From CAXBDP01 sp041689935 (GTDB taxonomy: Bacteria > Bacteroidota > Bacteroidia > Cytophagales > Cyclobacteriaceae): 64,000 nucleotides of DNA. The notes under the pieces were generated by a model. The model worked only from the letters and a program-made list of their open reading frames with translations. It did not search any database and was not told the DNA's origin. The DNA lies in NCBI GenBank assembly GCA_041689935.1, contig JBDNFI010000057.1, positions 1 to 64,000 of the forward strand, read 5' to 3'. The translations under genes were made by a program, and so were the position numbers. Shown one piece after another: positions 43,760-53,143 of the stretch. Numbering within the stretch: the stretch's first letter is position 1; each line of letters opens with the position of its first letter.

Positions 43760-44271
43760 TTATCTCTAAACCAATCAGCATACATAATATAATTGCGAGA
43801 GGTTTGGATAAATGAAGCTCGCATTTCTGGACTCACCTCCTTAATTTTTTTTGCTGGCATACCAGCATATATGGAATTAGGCTCTACAATAGTTCCTTGA
43901 GTAACTACCGCTCCCGCTCCTATAACAGAGCCTTCACCGATGATTGCATTATCCATGACAATTGCACCCATGCCTATCAATACGTTATCATGAATGGTAC
44001 ATCCATGTACTATCGCATTGTGTCCTATTGAAACATTATTCCCAATAAATGTAGCGGCTTTTTGATACGTAGCATGGATTACAGCTCCATCTTGGATATT
44101 TGTGGCATCGCCAATCGTAATGTCATTTACATCCCCCCGCACTACCGCATTGAACCAAACACTACAGTCTTTGCCCATTTTTACTTTACCTACAATGGTA
44201 GCATTTTCTGCCAAATAGCAATTCTCACCAAACTGCGGACTAATTCCTTGTACATTTTTAATCAAAGCCAT
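43747..44271 (-). CDS. gamma carbonic anhydrase / YrdA-PaaY family hexapeptide protein
   Basis: The 174-residue protein is a left-handed beta-helix built of hexapeptide repeats (IGDATNIQDGAVIHA, IGNNVSIGHNAIVHG, IGMGAIVMDNAIIGEG). Three histidines suitable for zinc are present (IHAT, GHNAIVHG), plus the family's YAGMPAKKI. Trimeric members hydrate CO2 or act as acyltransferases. It is convergent with the Omp85 gene (13-base overlap). A TATTTTTG element on the minus strand (44276-44283) lies 4 bases before the ATG. Confidence 0.9.
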   Translation of the reverse strand: MALIKNVQGISPQFGENCYLAENATIVGKVKMGKDCSVWFNAVVRGDVNDITIGDATNIQDGAVIHATYQKAATFIGNNVSIGHNAIVHGCTIHDNVLIGMGAIVMDNAIIGEGSVIGAGAVVTQGTIVEPNSIYAGMPAKKIKEVSPEMRASFIQTSRNYIMYADWFRDNQNG

Positions 44272-44379
44272 ATCACAAAAATATTTTCCAAATAGTTGAA
44301 CAAAATAATACGGTCAATCGTTTAAGAATAATTGATGTATATACATCTAACAAAAATCATACGAATAAAAAAACGAACC

Positions 44380-45105
44380 ATGACAAAACAAATTTTAGCG
44401 ATGATTGCAATAGGTGGAATATTCGCTTTCACATCATGTGGTGATTCGCAAAACACAGTGGAAACAACAGAGGCACAGGACGTACAAGAAGTAGCTGTAG
44501 AGGCAACAATGCTTAGTGTAGACACAATGAGCAGTGAAATTTCTTGGATAGGAAGCAAGCCTACTGGAAAGCACAATGGAACAATACGTGTAACTGGCGG
44601 CGATTTAGCCCTAGAAGGTACTGAAGTAGTTGGTGGTAATTTTGCAATTGATATTACTTCATTAACGGTTTTGGATATGCCAGAAGGTTCTGAAAATCAT
44701 GGTAAATTAAGAGGCCATTTAATGTCAGATGATTTTTTCAGTGCAGAGGAATATCCTAGTGCGGAATTTATAATTACTTCATTAAGTGCGTATGATCAAA
44801 CTCAACTTGTTGTGAGCGATGAGTTTGAAACAGAAAATACTCCTTTGGAAGCCGACGTCCACATCATAGATAATCCCACTCATTTGGTTTCAGGAAACCT
44901 TACCATGCGAGGAACTACTAAAAATGTAACCTTCCCAGCCCGTGTACAAGTTATTGATGGCCAAGTTGTAGCAGCCGCGAAATTCAATATCAACCGCACA
45001 GATTGGGGACTACAATACAATAACGAAGCGAATGTAGTCGATAAAATAAAGGATGGTTTTATCTACAATACAGTGAACGTAGGTTTCGAACTAGTTGCTA
45101 GATAA
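44380..45105 (+). CDS. YceI family lipoprotein
   Basis: From the ATG at 44380 there is a lipoprotein signal with lipobox FAFTSC and an acidic linker. A YceI lipocalin-like barrel follows, with SEISWIGSKPTGKHNGTIRV and NHGKLRGHLMSDDFF at its start and NINRTDWGLQYN near the end, which bind polyisoprenoid-type lipids in known members. An upstream ATG at 44332 would add 16 residues not typical of a signal peptide. The role is often stress-related; the ligand is unknown. A hairpin terminator follows at 45128. Confidence 0.88.
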   Translation: MTKQILAMIAIGGIFAFTSCGDSQNTVETTEAQDVQEVAVEATMLSVDTMSSEISWIGSKPTGKHNGTIRVTGGDLALEGTEVVGGNFAIDITSLTVLDMPEGSENHGKLRGHLMSDDFFSAEEYPSAEFIITSLSAYDQTQLVVSDEFETENTPLEADVHIIDNPTHLVSGNLTMRGTTKNVTFPARVQVIDGQVVAAAKFNINRTDWGLQYNNEANVVDKIKDGFIYNTVNVGFELVAR

Positions 45106-45127
45106 TTTTATCTCATAAAGATTTTTT

Positions 45128-45153
45128 AAAAGGTCGGATTTATCCGGCCTTTT
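45128..45153 (+). terminator. intrinsic terminator after the YceI gene
   Basis: AAAAGGTCGGA (45128-45138) pairs with TCCGGCCTTTT (45143-45153) with one wobble, 4-base loop, and a T-rich continuation. Confidence 0.8.
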
Positions 45154-45178
45154 CTATTTTTACAGAAATATATATCCT

Positions 45179-46453
45179 TTGACGAAAAGCTATCAAATTT
45201 CAGATTCAGACTTTTGGAAAAAGGCTTGCTATTGGGCGCAGCAATCCTTTCCTTGTTTTGGTTTCTACCAAGGACACGGAATTGCTTACCCATACGGGTG
45301 CTTCCCTAAACTTCTGCTTGCAGGGAAGCCTTGTAAGCTCGATTCGAGCCTTCCCTCCTTCCCACAAATTCAGAAACTTGTAGATAAAGGAATTCATCTA
45401 GGTGGCTATTTTGGATACGATTTGAAAAATGAGCTTGAGGATCTAAAAAGTGAAAACACTGATTTTCATTTATTTCCACCACTCATTTTCTTTGAAGCTG
45501 AGATCATTATCAATGAAAATTCAGATACGATTGAAATCAATGCTCCCCATCCAGATAAGGTATTAGCAGAAATCTTGGCTGTAAAAATACACATAACTGA
45601 TACTAGGATTGGTGATGTGTCGGTGAATATGAGTAAATTAGAATATTTGGGTAAAGTAGAAAAAATTCGACAGCATATTTCAGAAGGTGATTTCTATGAA
45701 TTGAATTACTGTATGGAATTTAGTTCCATCGCTCAATCATTTGACCCAATAAATGCATATTGGCAACTAAGTAATGAGTCGCCAATGCCCTTTTCGTGCC
45801 TTTTTAAATTTGAGGCTGATTATTTGGTTTGCGCCTCGCCAGAACGGTTTCTGAAACATGAGCATGGTCAATTAATTTCTCAGCCAATAAAAGGAACAAT
45901 AAGACGAGGGAAGACCACAGCAGAAGATGAGGTGCTCAAAAAGCAATTACAAGAGAGCGAAAAGGAAATTGCAGAGAATATGATGATTGTAGATCTGGTT
46001 AGGAATGATCTGACCCGATCCTCCATTTTAGGAAGTATCGAAGCTGAAGAGCTATTCAAAATATACTCTTTTGAGCAAGTACACCAAATGATTTCGACTG
46101 TTACCTCCCGTCTTTCTCCGGATAAACACCCAGTAGCGGCAATTGAATATGCCTTCCCTATGGGTAGTATGACTGGAGCACCCAAAATAATGGCTATGAA
46201 AATGATTGAAACCTACGAAAATGCCAAGCGTAGTATGTTCTCCGGGGCAGCAGGATTTTTCTTACCCAATGGCAATTTCGATTTCAATGTCATTATCAGA
46301 AGCATCTTTTTTTCGAGCCAATCCAACAAAATCTCCTGGCAAGCTGGTAGCGCAATAACTTGGGACTCTGTAGCTATCCAAGAATATGAGGAATGTCTGC
46401 TCAAAACCTGCGCTATCCAGAAAATATTAGGCGTAAATATTAAGGAAGATTAA
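45179..46453 (+). CDS. pabB: Aminodeoxychorismate synthase component I (chorismate-binding family)
   Basis: The 424-residue protein contains the chorismate-utilising fold in its C-terminal two thirds: PIKGTIRRGKT near 235, DLVRNDLTRSS and GSMTGAPKIMAMKMIE near 325. With PabA it makes aminodeoxychorismate for p-aminobenzoate and folate. Anthranilate synthase TrpE is the main alternative, but the shorter N-terminus fits PabB. The start codon is TTG at 45179, just behind the YceI terminator. pabA is not in the window. Confidence 0.88.
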   Translation: MTKSYQISDSDFWKKACYWAQQSFPCFGFYQGHGIAYPYGCFPKLLLAGKPCKLDSSLPSFPQIQKLVDKGIHLGGYFGYDLKNELEDLKSENTDFHLFPPLIFFEAEIIINENSDTIEINAPHPDKVLAEILAVKIHITDTRIGDVSVNMSKLEYLGKVEKIRQHISEGDFYELNYCMEFSSIAQSFDPINAYWQLSNESPMPFSCLFKFEADYLVCASPERFLKHEHGQLISQPIKGTIRRGKTTAEDEVLKKQLQESEKEIAENMMIVDLVRNDLTRSSILGSIEAEELFKIYSFEQVHQMISTVTSRLSPDKHPVAAIEYAFPMGSMTGAPKIMAMKMIETYENAKRSMFSGAAGFFLPNGNFDFNVIIRSIFFSSQSNKISWQAGSAITWDSVAIQEYEECLLKTCAIQKILGVNIKED

Positions 46454-46520
46454 TCTGTCATTCTGTCATTCTTATCAATTATCCTTATCTTTGTTATTGG
46501 AAAATGGACTTATCAAGCAC

Positions 46521-47990
46521 ATGACGCAAATTATAAATACCCTGGATGTATTGCAGGAAAATACCACGGAAGCCTGCGAAACAATCAAAACTACTGAAAA
46601 CTCGAACACCGGTAAAAACCGAAAATTATATATTGAAAGCTATGGCTGTCAGATGAACTTTTCCGATAGTGAAATAGTGAGTTCTATCATGCAAAAGGAA
46701 GGATTTGACACTACTTCCGATCCTAATACAGCAGATTTAATCTTTCTAAATACGTGTAGCATTCGAGAAAAGGCTGAGCAAACAGTAAGAACCAGGCTGC
46801 ATCAATTCAACCAACTCAAAAGAAATAGACCTGAACTTGTGATTGGAATATTGGGCTGCATGGCTGAGCGACTAAAAGAGCAATTGCTTGATGAAGAAAA
46901 GATCGTGGATATAGTAGCTGGTCCAGATTCTTACCGCGATTTGCCTTCCTTGATTCAAACTGCAGATAATGGGTACAAAGCTGTAAATGTGTTTTTGTCT
47001 CGCGACGAGACCTATGCCGATATTAGCCCTGTGAGACTTAACAGTAATGGAATAACAGCTTTTATTTCCATTATGCGTGGCTGCGACAATATGTGTTCAT
47101 TCTGCGTGGTGCCCTTTACAAGAGGCCGTGAAAGAAGTAGAGACCCTCATTCGATTGTTTTGGAAGCAAAAGATCTATTTGATAAAGGATTTAGAGAAGT
47201 AACTCTTTTGGGTCAAAATGTGGATTCGTACAAATGGTCGCCAGAGCAAAACAATAAGGCCAGACTGGAAAAAATTGAAAAGCGGGAGGATGTCGAAATC
47301 GTCAATTTTGCCAACCTATTAGAAATGGTGGCATTGGTTTCTCCAGATTTGAGGCTAAGATTTTCTACTTCCCATCCAAAAGACATTACAGACCAAGTTT
47401 TAGAAACCATAGCCAAATACGATAATATCTGTAACTACATCCATCTTCCCGCCCAAAGTGGCAGTAGCCGAGTGCTCGAACTGATGAACCGAACCTATAC
47501 TCGGGAATGGTATATCAACAGGATAGATTCCATCCGTAAAATTATTGGTGAAGATTGCGGCATATCTTCTGATATGATTACTGGATTTTGTACCGAATCG
47601 GAAGAAGAGCATCAAGAAACGTTGAGCTTGATGGATTACGTGAAGTACGATTTCTCATACATGTTTTATTATTCGGAGCGACCAGGCACATTAGCTGCTA
47701 AGAAGTTTCCTGATGATATTCCATTAGAAGTGAAAAAGAGAAGACTTGCTGAAATCATCAAAAAGCAAAGAGAATATTCATTTTACAGAAATCAATTGGA
47801 GGTTGGTAAGGTTCAAAAAATTTTAATTGAAGGTACCTCCCGCCGTTCTGAAGACCAGTTGCAAGGAAGAACCTCTTCCAACAAAGTGGTGATCTTCCCA
47901 AAAGGTAATCAGCAAAAAGGAGATTATGTAAATGTGCTTGTGAATGAGTGTTCATCAGCCACATTATTTGGAACTGTCATTAAAGATTAA
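46521..47990 (+). CDS. miaB: tRNA-2-methylthio-N6-dimethylallyladenosine synthase
   Basis: Domains in order: UPF0004 (SYGCQMNFSDSE at 39-50, with cluster cysteines there, in NTCSIR and in GCMAER), a radical SAM core with C188, C192 and C195 (RGCDNMCSFCVVPF), and a C-terminal TRAM domain for tRNA binding. It adds a methylthio group to i6A37 using two 4Fe-4S clusters and SAM. I use ATG 46521; a TTG at 46491 in frame would add ten residues. The sigma-54 activator gene follows after 18 bases. Confidence 0.95.
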   Translation: MTQIINTLDVLQENTTEACETIKTTENSNTGKNRKLYIESYGCQMNFSDSEIVSSIMQKEGFDTTSDPNTADLIFLNTCSIREKAEQTVRTRLHQFNQLKRNRPELVIGILGCMAERLKEQLLDEEKIVDIVAGPDSYRDLPSLIQTADNGYKAVNVFLSRDETYADISPVRLNSNGITAFISIMRGCDNMCSFCVVPFTRGRERSRDPHSIVLEAKDLFDKGFREVTLLGQNVDSYKWSPEQNNKARLEKIEKREDVEIVNFANLLEMVALVSPDLRLRFSTSHPKDITDQVLETIAKYDNICNYIHLPAQSGSSRVLELMNRTYTREWYINRIDSIRKIIGEDCGISSDMITGFCTESEEEHQETLSLMDYVKYDFSYMFYYSERPGTLAAKKFPDDIPLEVKKRRLAEIIKKQREYSFYRNQLEVGKVQKILIEGTSRRSEDQLQGRTSSNKVVIFPKGNQQKGDYVNVLVNECSSATLFGTVIKD

Positions 47991-48008
47991 CCTTTAAATT
48001 CCATCAAA

Positions 48009-49250
48009 TTGGATATTCAAAGTATAAAGCAGCGATTTGGAATTATAGGACATTCTGCGAAGTTAAACCACGCTATCGAAGTAGCTGCTCAAGTATCTGC
48101 CACAGATATGACCGTATTGATTACAGGCGAAAGTGGCAGCGGAAAAGAATCCTTTTCGAAAATTATCCATCAGCTAAGTCATCGAAAACATGGGCAATTT
48201 ATCGCTGTAAACTGTGGTGCTATCCCCGAAGGAACCATTGACTCTGAATTATTTGGCCATGAAAAAGGCTCATTTACAGGCGCTCATGAATCACGCAAAG
48301 GATATTTCGAGGTAACAAATGGTGGAACTATTTTCCTCGATGAAATTGGCGAAATGCCTTTAGGTACTCAAGCTCGGCTTTTAAGAGTGCTCGAAAATGG
48401 CGAATTTATAAAAGTAGGTTCTTCGAAAGTGCTCAAAACGGATGTTCGAGTTATTGCAGCCACCAATCTCAATTTAATCGGCGCGGTAGAAAACGGAAAA
48501 TTCAGAGAAGACCTGTATTACAGATTAAGTACTATTCCAATATATGTCCCAAGTTTACGAGAACGAGGAGATGATTCAGTGCTCTTATTCAAGAAGTTCT
48601 CTGCTGATTTTTCAGAAAAATATAGAGTAAAGCCGCTTAAATTAAATGATGCTGCAGAAAACAGACTGAAACAATATCGTTTTCCAGGAAATATACGGCA
48701 GTTGAAAAATTTGGCGGAGCAAATGTCGGTTTTGGAGATCGAAAGAGAGGTAGATGAAGCCTGTTTACAAAAATATTTACCGGAAAAAGCACCAAGTACT
48801 CCTGCCCTATTCAAAGGAAGTAATAGCCAAGAAAATTTTAGCGAAAGAGATATCCTTTATAAAGTGTTATTTGATTTGAAAAAGGATGTGGTTGATCTCA
48901 AAAAACTAGTACATAACTTGCTAAAAGGAGATAGCTACGGAAAAGAAATGATTGGCGATAATCCTGAATTATTCGATTTTAGTCAACCAAGTGGCCGTTC
49001 TGATGCCAATAGTGCCCAAATACTCATTGGAAACAGGAAGGATGAGGATGACGAAGAATATGAACTTGCCAAAATTGAAGACATTCAACACAGTGAAGAA
49101 GATGAATCTTTATCATTGGAAAAAAAGGAAAAGGAAATGATCATCAAAGCCTTGAGCAGAAACAATAATAAGCGAAAATACGCAGCGGCTGATTTGGGTA
49201 TTTCCGAGCGTACACTTTATAGAAAGATAAAGCAATATGAAATCAATTAA
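48009..49250 (+). CDS. sigma-54-dependent transcriptional activator without receiver domain
   Basis: The AAA+ domain occupies about residues 10-250: Walker A GESGSGKES, the sigma-54-contact loop GSFTGA (a common variant of GAFTGA), Walker B GGTIFLDEIGEMP and the arginine-finger region. A linker follows, then a C-terminal Fis-type helix-turn-helix (KYAAADLGISERTLYRKIKQYE). There is no N-terminal receiver or GAF domain, so it may be constitutively active or controlled at the level of synthesis. The start is TTG at 48009. Its end overlaps lptE by 14 bases, coupling it to outer membrane assembly genes. Confidence 0.93.
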   Translation: MDIQSIKQRFGIIGHSAKLNHAIEVAAQVSATDMTVLITGESGSGKESFSKIIHQLSHRKHGQFIAVNCGAIPEGTIDSELFGHEKGSFTGAHESRKGYFEVTNGGTIFLDEIGEMPLGTQARLLRVLENGEFIKVGSSKVLKTDVRVIAATNLNLIGAVENGKFREDLYYRLSTIPIYVPSLRERGDDSVLLFKKFSADFSEKYRVKPLKLNDAAENRLKQYRFPGNIRQLKNLAEQMSVLEIEREVDEACLQKYLPEKAPSTPALFKGSNSQENFSERDILYKVLFDLKKDVVDLKKLVHNLLKGDSYGKEMIGDNPELFDFSQPSGRSDANSAQILIGNRKDEDDEEYELAKIEDIQHSEEDESLSLEKKEKEMIIKALSRNNNKRKYAAADLGISERTLYRKIKQYEIN

Positions 49251-49800
49251 GCTAGCTATTTTTCGTGTCGTTTTTGTCCTTGTAGTTTCAAGTATATTCA
49301 TCACTGGCTGTGGCGTTTATTCATTTACAGGTATTTCCATTGATTATACTCAAATCCAGACCATCTCAATTAGCAACTTTCCAGATGAATCAGCAAGTGA
49401 TCCACAATCTGTAGGTGGTCCATCCAATATGAGCCAATTATTCTCGGAAAGTCTTAGAGATTATTTTCAACAAAATACGCAACTTCGCTTAGTACCATCC
49501 AATGGAGATTTGCATTTAGAAGGTGAAATAAAATCTTACCGGAACAATCCGCAAGCAATTACCTCGGCAGATAGAGCTGGGCAAGGTGATGAAGCCGGTT
49601 TAATGCGGTTGACTATTTCCATCAGAGTCAATTATCAGAATACAGTAGACGAATCTGTGGACTTCGATAAAGAATTTAGTTTTTTCGGTGATTATGATCC
49701 AAGGCGAACGACACTTCCAGCTGAGGAACCTCGACTCATCGATTTGATTTTCGAACAAATAGTATTTGATATTTTCAACCAATCTGTGGCTACTTGGTAG
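49237..49800 (+). CDS. lptE: LptE-like outer membrane lipoprotein (LPS assembly)
   Basis: A signal peptide ends in the lipobox FITGC, followed by GVYSFTGISIDYTQIQTISI, the typical start of the Bacteroidota LptE family. LptE plugs the LptD barrel and helps move lipopolysaccharide to the cell surface. The start overlaps the upstream activator gene. An LptF/LptG-type permease, part of the same machine, lies at the right edge of the window. Confidence 0.85.
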   Translation: MKSIKLAIFRVVFVLVVSSIFITGCGVYSFTGISIDYTQIQTISISNFPDESASDPQSVGGPSNMSQLFSESLRDYFQQNTQLRLVPSNGDLHLEGEIKSYRNNPQAITSADRAGQGDEAGLMRLTISIRVNYQNTVDESVDFDKEFSFFGDYDPRRTTLPAEEPRLIDLIFEQIVFDIFNQSVATW

Positions 49801-49839
49801 GTTTTTTAGTAATTTGAGCAGCAGAATAAAACGCTACAT

Positions 49840-50523
49840 GTGAAAAAGAAGGAATTACTATATTTATTTACGCAGCCCTATCGAATCAGCTTCAAGGAGT
49901 TTGAGAAGATGGATAAGATTGCGGTAAAATATCCTTACTTCTCTACCCTAAAAATGATCATGGCAAAAGCTGCATTGGAGCTAAACCTGCCAGACCACAC
50001 AAACCGACTTCATTCTGCTGCTATCGCCATACCCGATAGACTCGTATTGAAATCATTAATGGAGTTTACTCCTGAGCAAGCACAGGAAATAAGCGCTCAC
50101 GTTATCAAAGAGGTAATTAATAATGCAAATGATACACATCTCAAAGACGAAAGCAATCTGGATATGATTACTGAAATCCTCAGTACCAAAGAGCGGGAGG
50201 ATAAGGAAGATGAGGTAGTGGATATGGGAATTACGGCTTCTAAATTCGATGAACAAAAGCAAATTATTGACAACTTTATCCAATCAAATATCGGAGGAAT
50301 CAAACCAAATAAATTGGTCGATGCTGAATCGGAACCTCAAAAAGATTTATCAACAGAAAGCGTAAGACTTTCGGAAGATATAGCGAGTGAAAATTTGGCA
50401 ATAGTATTTGAAAAGCAAGGAAAAAAAGGAAAAGCCATTCGTATCTACGATAAATTAATTTTGAAATATCCTGAAAAAAGAACTTACTTTGCGGTTCGAA
50501 TTGAAGAACTGAAAAGAAACTAA
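49840..50523 (+). CDS. conserved protein of unknown function with TPR-like C-terminus
   Basis: The 227-residue soluble protein is mostly helical. The C-terminal part (SENLAIVFEKQGKKGKAIRI, YDKLILKYPEKRTYF) resembles one tetratricopeptide repeat. The start is GTG at 49840. It lies between lptE and secG, with only 5 bases to secG, so it is probably cotranscribed with envelope genes. No enzymatic motif is visible. Confidence 0.65.
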   Translation: MKKKELLYLFTQPYRISFKEFEKMDKIAVKYPYFSTLKMIMAKAALELNLPDHTNRLHSAAIAIPDRLVLKSLMEFTPEQAQEISAHVIKEVINNANDTHLKDESNLDMITEILSTKEREDKEDEVVDMGITASKFDEQKQIIDNFIQSNIGGIKPNKLVDAESEPQKDLSTESVRLSEDIASENLAIVFEKQGKKGKAIRIYDKLILKYPEKRTYFAVRIEELKRN

Positions 50524-50528
50524 AGAAT

Positions 50529-50912
50529 ATGTTTACGTTTATTATAGTATTAATCATTATTGTCTCTCTTCTACTTATTTTAGTAGTTTTAGCACAAAGC
50601 TCTAAAGGGGGTGTTGGTAGCCAATTTGGAGGAAGTGCAAGTCAAGTGATGGGAGTGAAAAAAACGAGTGACTTCCTTGAGAAACTTACTTGGGGTTTAG
50701 CTATTTCGTTGATGTTGCTTACTGTCTCAACCAAATTCATGATTACGGATAGTTTGAAGGATGCAGGTATTACCAGTCCAAATATCCAAAGAGCAACAGA
50801 ACAAGGAGTACTTCCAACCTTTGAAAATAATCAAGAACAAACTCCTCCTATTGAAAATCTGGAAGAACTAATGGATGAAATGACAGAAGCTGACACTTCA
50901 GGAGGAGAGTAA
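50529..50912 (+). CDS. secG: Preprotein translocase subunit SecG
   Basis: Two membrane helices (about 2-22 and 52-72) flank the conserved loop LAQSSKGGVGSQFGGSASQV, the SecG signature. A 55-residue acidic C-terminal tail is longer than in enterobacteria, as is common in this phylum. SecG assists SecYE in protein export. A hairpin follows at 50949. Confidence 0.93.
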   Translation: MFTFIIVLIIIVSLLLILVVLAQSSKGGVGSQFGGSASQVMGVKKTSDFLEKLTWGLAISLMLLTVSTKFMITDSLKDAGITSPNIQRATEQGVLPTFENNQEQTPPIENLEELMDEMTEADTSGGE

Positions 50913-50948
50913 TTTACTTCCCGCCTTTTTTATACGGTACAATACAAT

Positions 50949-50971
50949 AGAGCAGCCCTAAAAGTTGCTCT
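50949..50971 (+). terminator. intrinsic terminator after secG
   Basis: AGAGCA (50949-50954) pairs with TGCTCT (50966-50971), 11-base loop, followed by a run of T to 50976. Confidence 0.7.
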
Positions 50972-51049
50972 TTTTTATGGTCTTTGAGTCAACGAATATT
51001 TAGAAAACACATAGGTCATTTACTGCTATTTTTTTTCAATAAAACTAGT

Positions 51050-51090
51050 CTGACAGGCCGAAACTGACAATTTGTGTAGAAAGACTGACA
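51050..51090 (+). promoter_or_regulatory. three CTGACA direct repeats upstream of groESL
   Basis: CTGACA occurs at 51050-51055, 51064-51069 and 51085-51090 within 41 bases, 80-120 bases before groES. No CIRCE element (TTAGCACTC inverted repeat) and no TAnnTTTG are present in the 50977-51169 gap, so these repeats are the best candidate control sites. They could bind a regulator or form part of an alternative-sigma promoter. Confidence 0.4.
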
Positions 51091-51169
51091 ACAATGGCAA
51101 TGGCATAAAAAGTGTAATGGTGAAGCTGTATTCAATTACAAAAATTTACAATTAAAATAGCTAACCATT

Positions 51170-51448
51170 ATGTCGAAAATTAACATTAAACCTTTAGCAG
51201 ATCGCGTAATCGTAGAGCCTGCACAGGCCGAGGAAAAAACAGCTTCAGGATTAATTATTCCAGATTCTGCCAAAGAAAAGCCACAAAAAGGTACCGTATT
51301 GGCAGTGGGCGATGGTAAAAAAGATGAGCCTCTTACTGTAAAAGCTGGTGACACTGTTCTCTATGGCAAATACGCAGGCACAGAAATCACTATTGACGGT
51401 AAAGATCTTCTCATTATGCGCGAGTCTGATATCTTCGCTATCGTTTAA
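51170..51448 (+). CDS. groES: Co-chaperonin GroES
   Basis: The 92-residue protein has the cpn10 features: INIKPLADRVIVEPAQAEEK, the mobile loop (KTASGLIIPDSAKEKPQ) and the GDTVLYGKYAGTEITIDGK segment. It caps the GroEL ring during protein folding. groEL follows after 36 bases. Confidence 0.98.
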   Translation: MSKINIKPLADRVIVEPAQAEEKTASGLIIPDSAKEKPQKGTVLAVGDGKKDEPLTVKAGDTVLYGKYAGTEITIDGKDLLIMRESDIFAIV

Positions 51449-51484
51449 TAATCAAAAACTTAAAACTCTAAATCAAAATCAACT

Positions 51485-53116
51485 ATGTCTAAATTGATTT
51501 ATTTCGATCAAAAAGCTAGAGAATCCCTAAAAAAAGGTGTGGATACGCTAGCTAATGCAGTGAAAGTAACTTTAGGCCCAAAAGGTCGCAATGTAATAAT
51601 TGACAAGAAATTTGGCGCACCAGCCGTTACCAAAGACGGTGTAACAGTCGCTAAGGAAATTGAATTGAAAGATCCTGTGGAAAACATGGGCGCACAACTC
51701 GTAAAGGAAGTAGCTTCCAAAACGGCGGATACTGCTGGAGATGGTACGACTACTGCAACAGTACTTGCTCAGTCTATCTTCACTCACGGCATCAAAAACG
51801 TGACAGCAGGCGCTAACCCAATGGATCTGAAAAGAGGCATCGACAAAGCAGTAATCGCTGTGGTAGCTGACTTGAAGAGGCAATCAAAGACCATTGATAC
51901 CTCAAAAGAAATAGAGCAAGTAGCGACTATCTCTGCCAACAATGATTCTGCCATTGGCAAAATGATTGCCAATGCAATGGAAAAAGTGGGTAAAGACGGT
52001 GTAATCACTGTAGAAGAAGCAAAAGGCACCGAAACTGAAGTGAAAACAGTAGAAGGTATGCAGTTCGATCGTGGGTACCTTTCTCCTTATTTTGTGACCA
52101 ACACTGAAAAGATGGAAGTTGAATTGGAGAACCCGTATATCTTAATTTACGATAAGAAGATTTCTTCTATGAAAGAGCTTCTTCCTATTCTTGAGCCGGT
52201 AGCTCAAACTGGAAAACCTCTTGTGATTATATCTGAAGATGTAGAAGGTGAAGCATTGGCAACATTAGTGGTAAACAAAATTCGTGGTGCACTGAAAGTT
52301 GCAGCTGTAAAAGCTCCTGGTTTTGGCGATCGTCGTAAAGCAATGCTCGAAGATATTGCAATCCTTACAGGTGGTACAGTCATTTCTGAAGAAAGAGGCT
52401 ACAAACTAGAAAACGCTACGTTGGACTATCTAGGTACTGCTGACAAGATAAATATCGATAAGGACAACACTACTATAGTAAATGGTGCTGGCAAAGCCGA
52501 CCACATCAAAGCTAGAGTAAACGAAATCAAAGCTCAGATTGAAAAAACAACTTCTGACTATGATAAAGAAAAGTTACAAGAAAGACTTGCGAAGCTTTCA
52601 GGCGGAGTAGCTATCCTATACATTGGTGCTGCTACGGAAGTAGAGATGAAAGAAAAGAAAGACAGAGTAGATGATGCATTACATGCAACACGCGCTGCGG
52701 TACGCGAAGGCGTAGTAGCGGGTGGTGGTATCGCGCTACTCCGTGCGATCGATTCATTAGACAAAGTAGCTACACATAATGAAGATGAAGCAATCGGTGT
52801 GAACATTATCCGTTTAGCTCTTGAATCTCCGTTACGTACCATCGTTCAAAATGCCGGTGCGGAAGGCTCTGTAGTAATCAATAAAGTAAGAGAAGGTAAA
52901 GGTGACTACGGTTACAATGCTCGTGAGGACATATACGAAAACTTAATTGCTGCGGGGGTTATTGACCCAACGATGGTTACGCGTATGGCACTTGAAAATG
53001 CTGCTTCTATCTCTTCTCTCCTACTTACGACCGAATGTGTGGTAACAGATGATCCAGAAGAAAAAGATTCTGGTATGCCACCAATGGGCGGCGGTGGCAT
53101 GGGTGGCATGATGTAA
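51485..53116 (+). CDS. groEL: Chaperonin GroEL
   Basis: The 543-residue protein shows the ATP-binding motif GDGTTTATVLAQ, DGVTVAKEIEL and the flexible Gly-Met C-terminus (PPMGGGGMGGMM). It forms the 14-mer folding chamber. The groES-groEL unit is closed by a hairpin terminator and lacks the octamer found in many other genes of the window. Confidence 0.99.
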   Translation: MSKLIYFDQKARESLKKGVDTLANAVKVTLGPKGRNVIIDKKFGAPAVTKDGVTVAKEIELKDPVENMGAQLVKEVASKTADTAGDGTTTATVLAQSIFTHGIKNVTAGANPMDLKRGIDKAVIAVVADLKRQSKTIDTSKEIEQVATISANNDSAIGKMIANAMEKVGKDGVITVEEAKGTETEVKTVEGMQFDRGYLSPYFVTNTEKMEVELENPYILIYDKKISSMKELLPILEPVAQTGKPLVIISEDVEGEALATLVVNKIRGALKVAAVKAPGFGDRRKAMLEDIAILTGGTVISEERGYKLENATLDYLGTADKINIDKDNTTIVNGAGKADHIKARVNEIKAQIEKTTSDYDKEKLQERLAKLSGGVAILYIGAATEVEMKEKKDRVDDALHATRAAVREGVVAGGGIALLRAIDSLDKVATHNEDEAIGVNIIRLALESPLRTIVQNAGAEGSVVINKVREGKGDYGYNAREDIYENLIAAGVIDPTMVTRMALENAASISSLLLTTECVVTDDPEEKDSGMPPMGGGGMGGMM

Positions 53117-53143
53117 CCAAGCAACCCACCCTAAATTATAGCA

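Noticed and set aside
50913..51169. CIRCE element in front of groES
   Set aside because: No TTAGCACTC or GAGTGCTAA half-site was found in the spacer.
51508..52029. Several open frames antisense to groEL
   Set aside because: Shadow frames of a highly conserved gene with strong codon bias.
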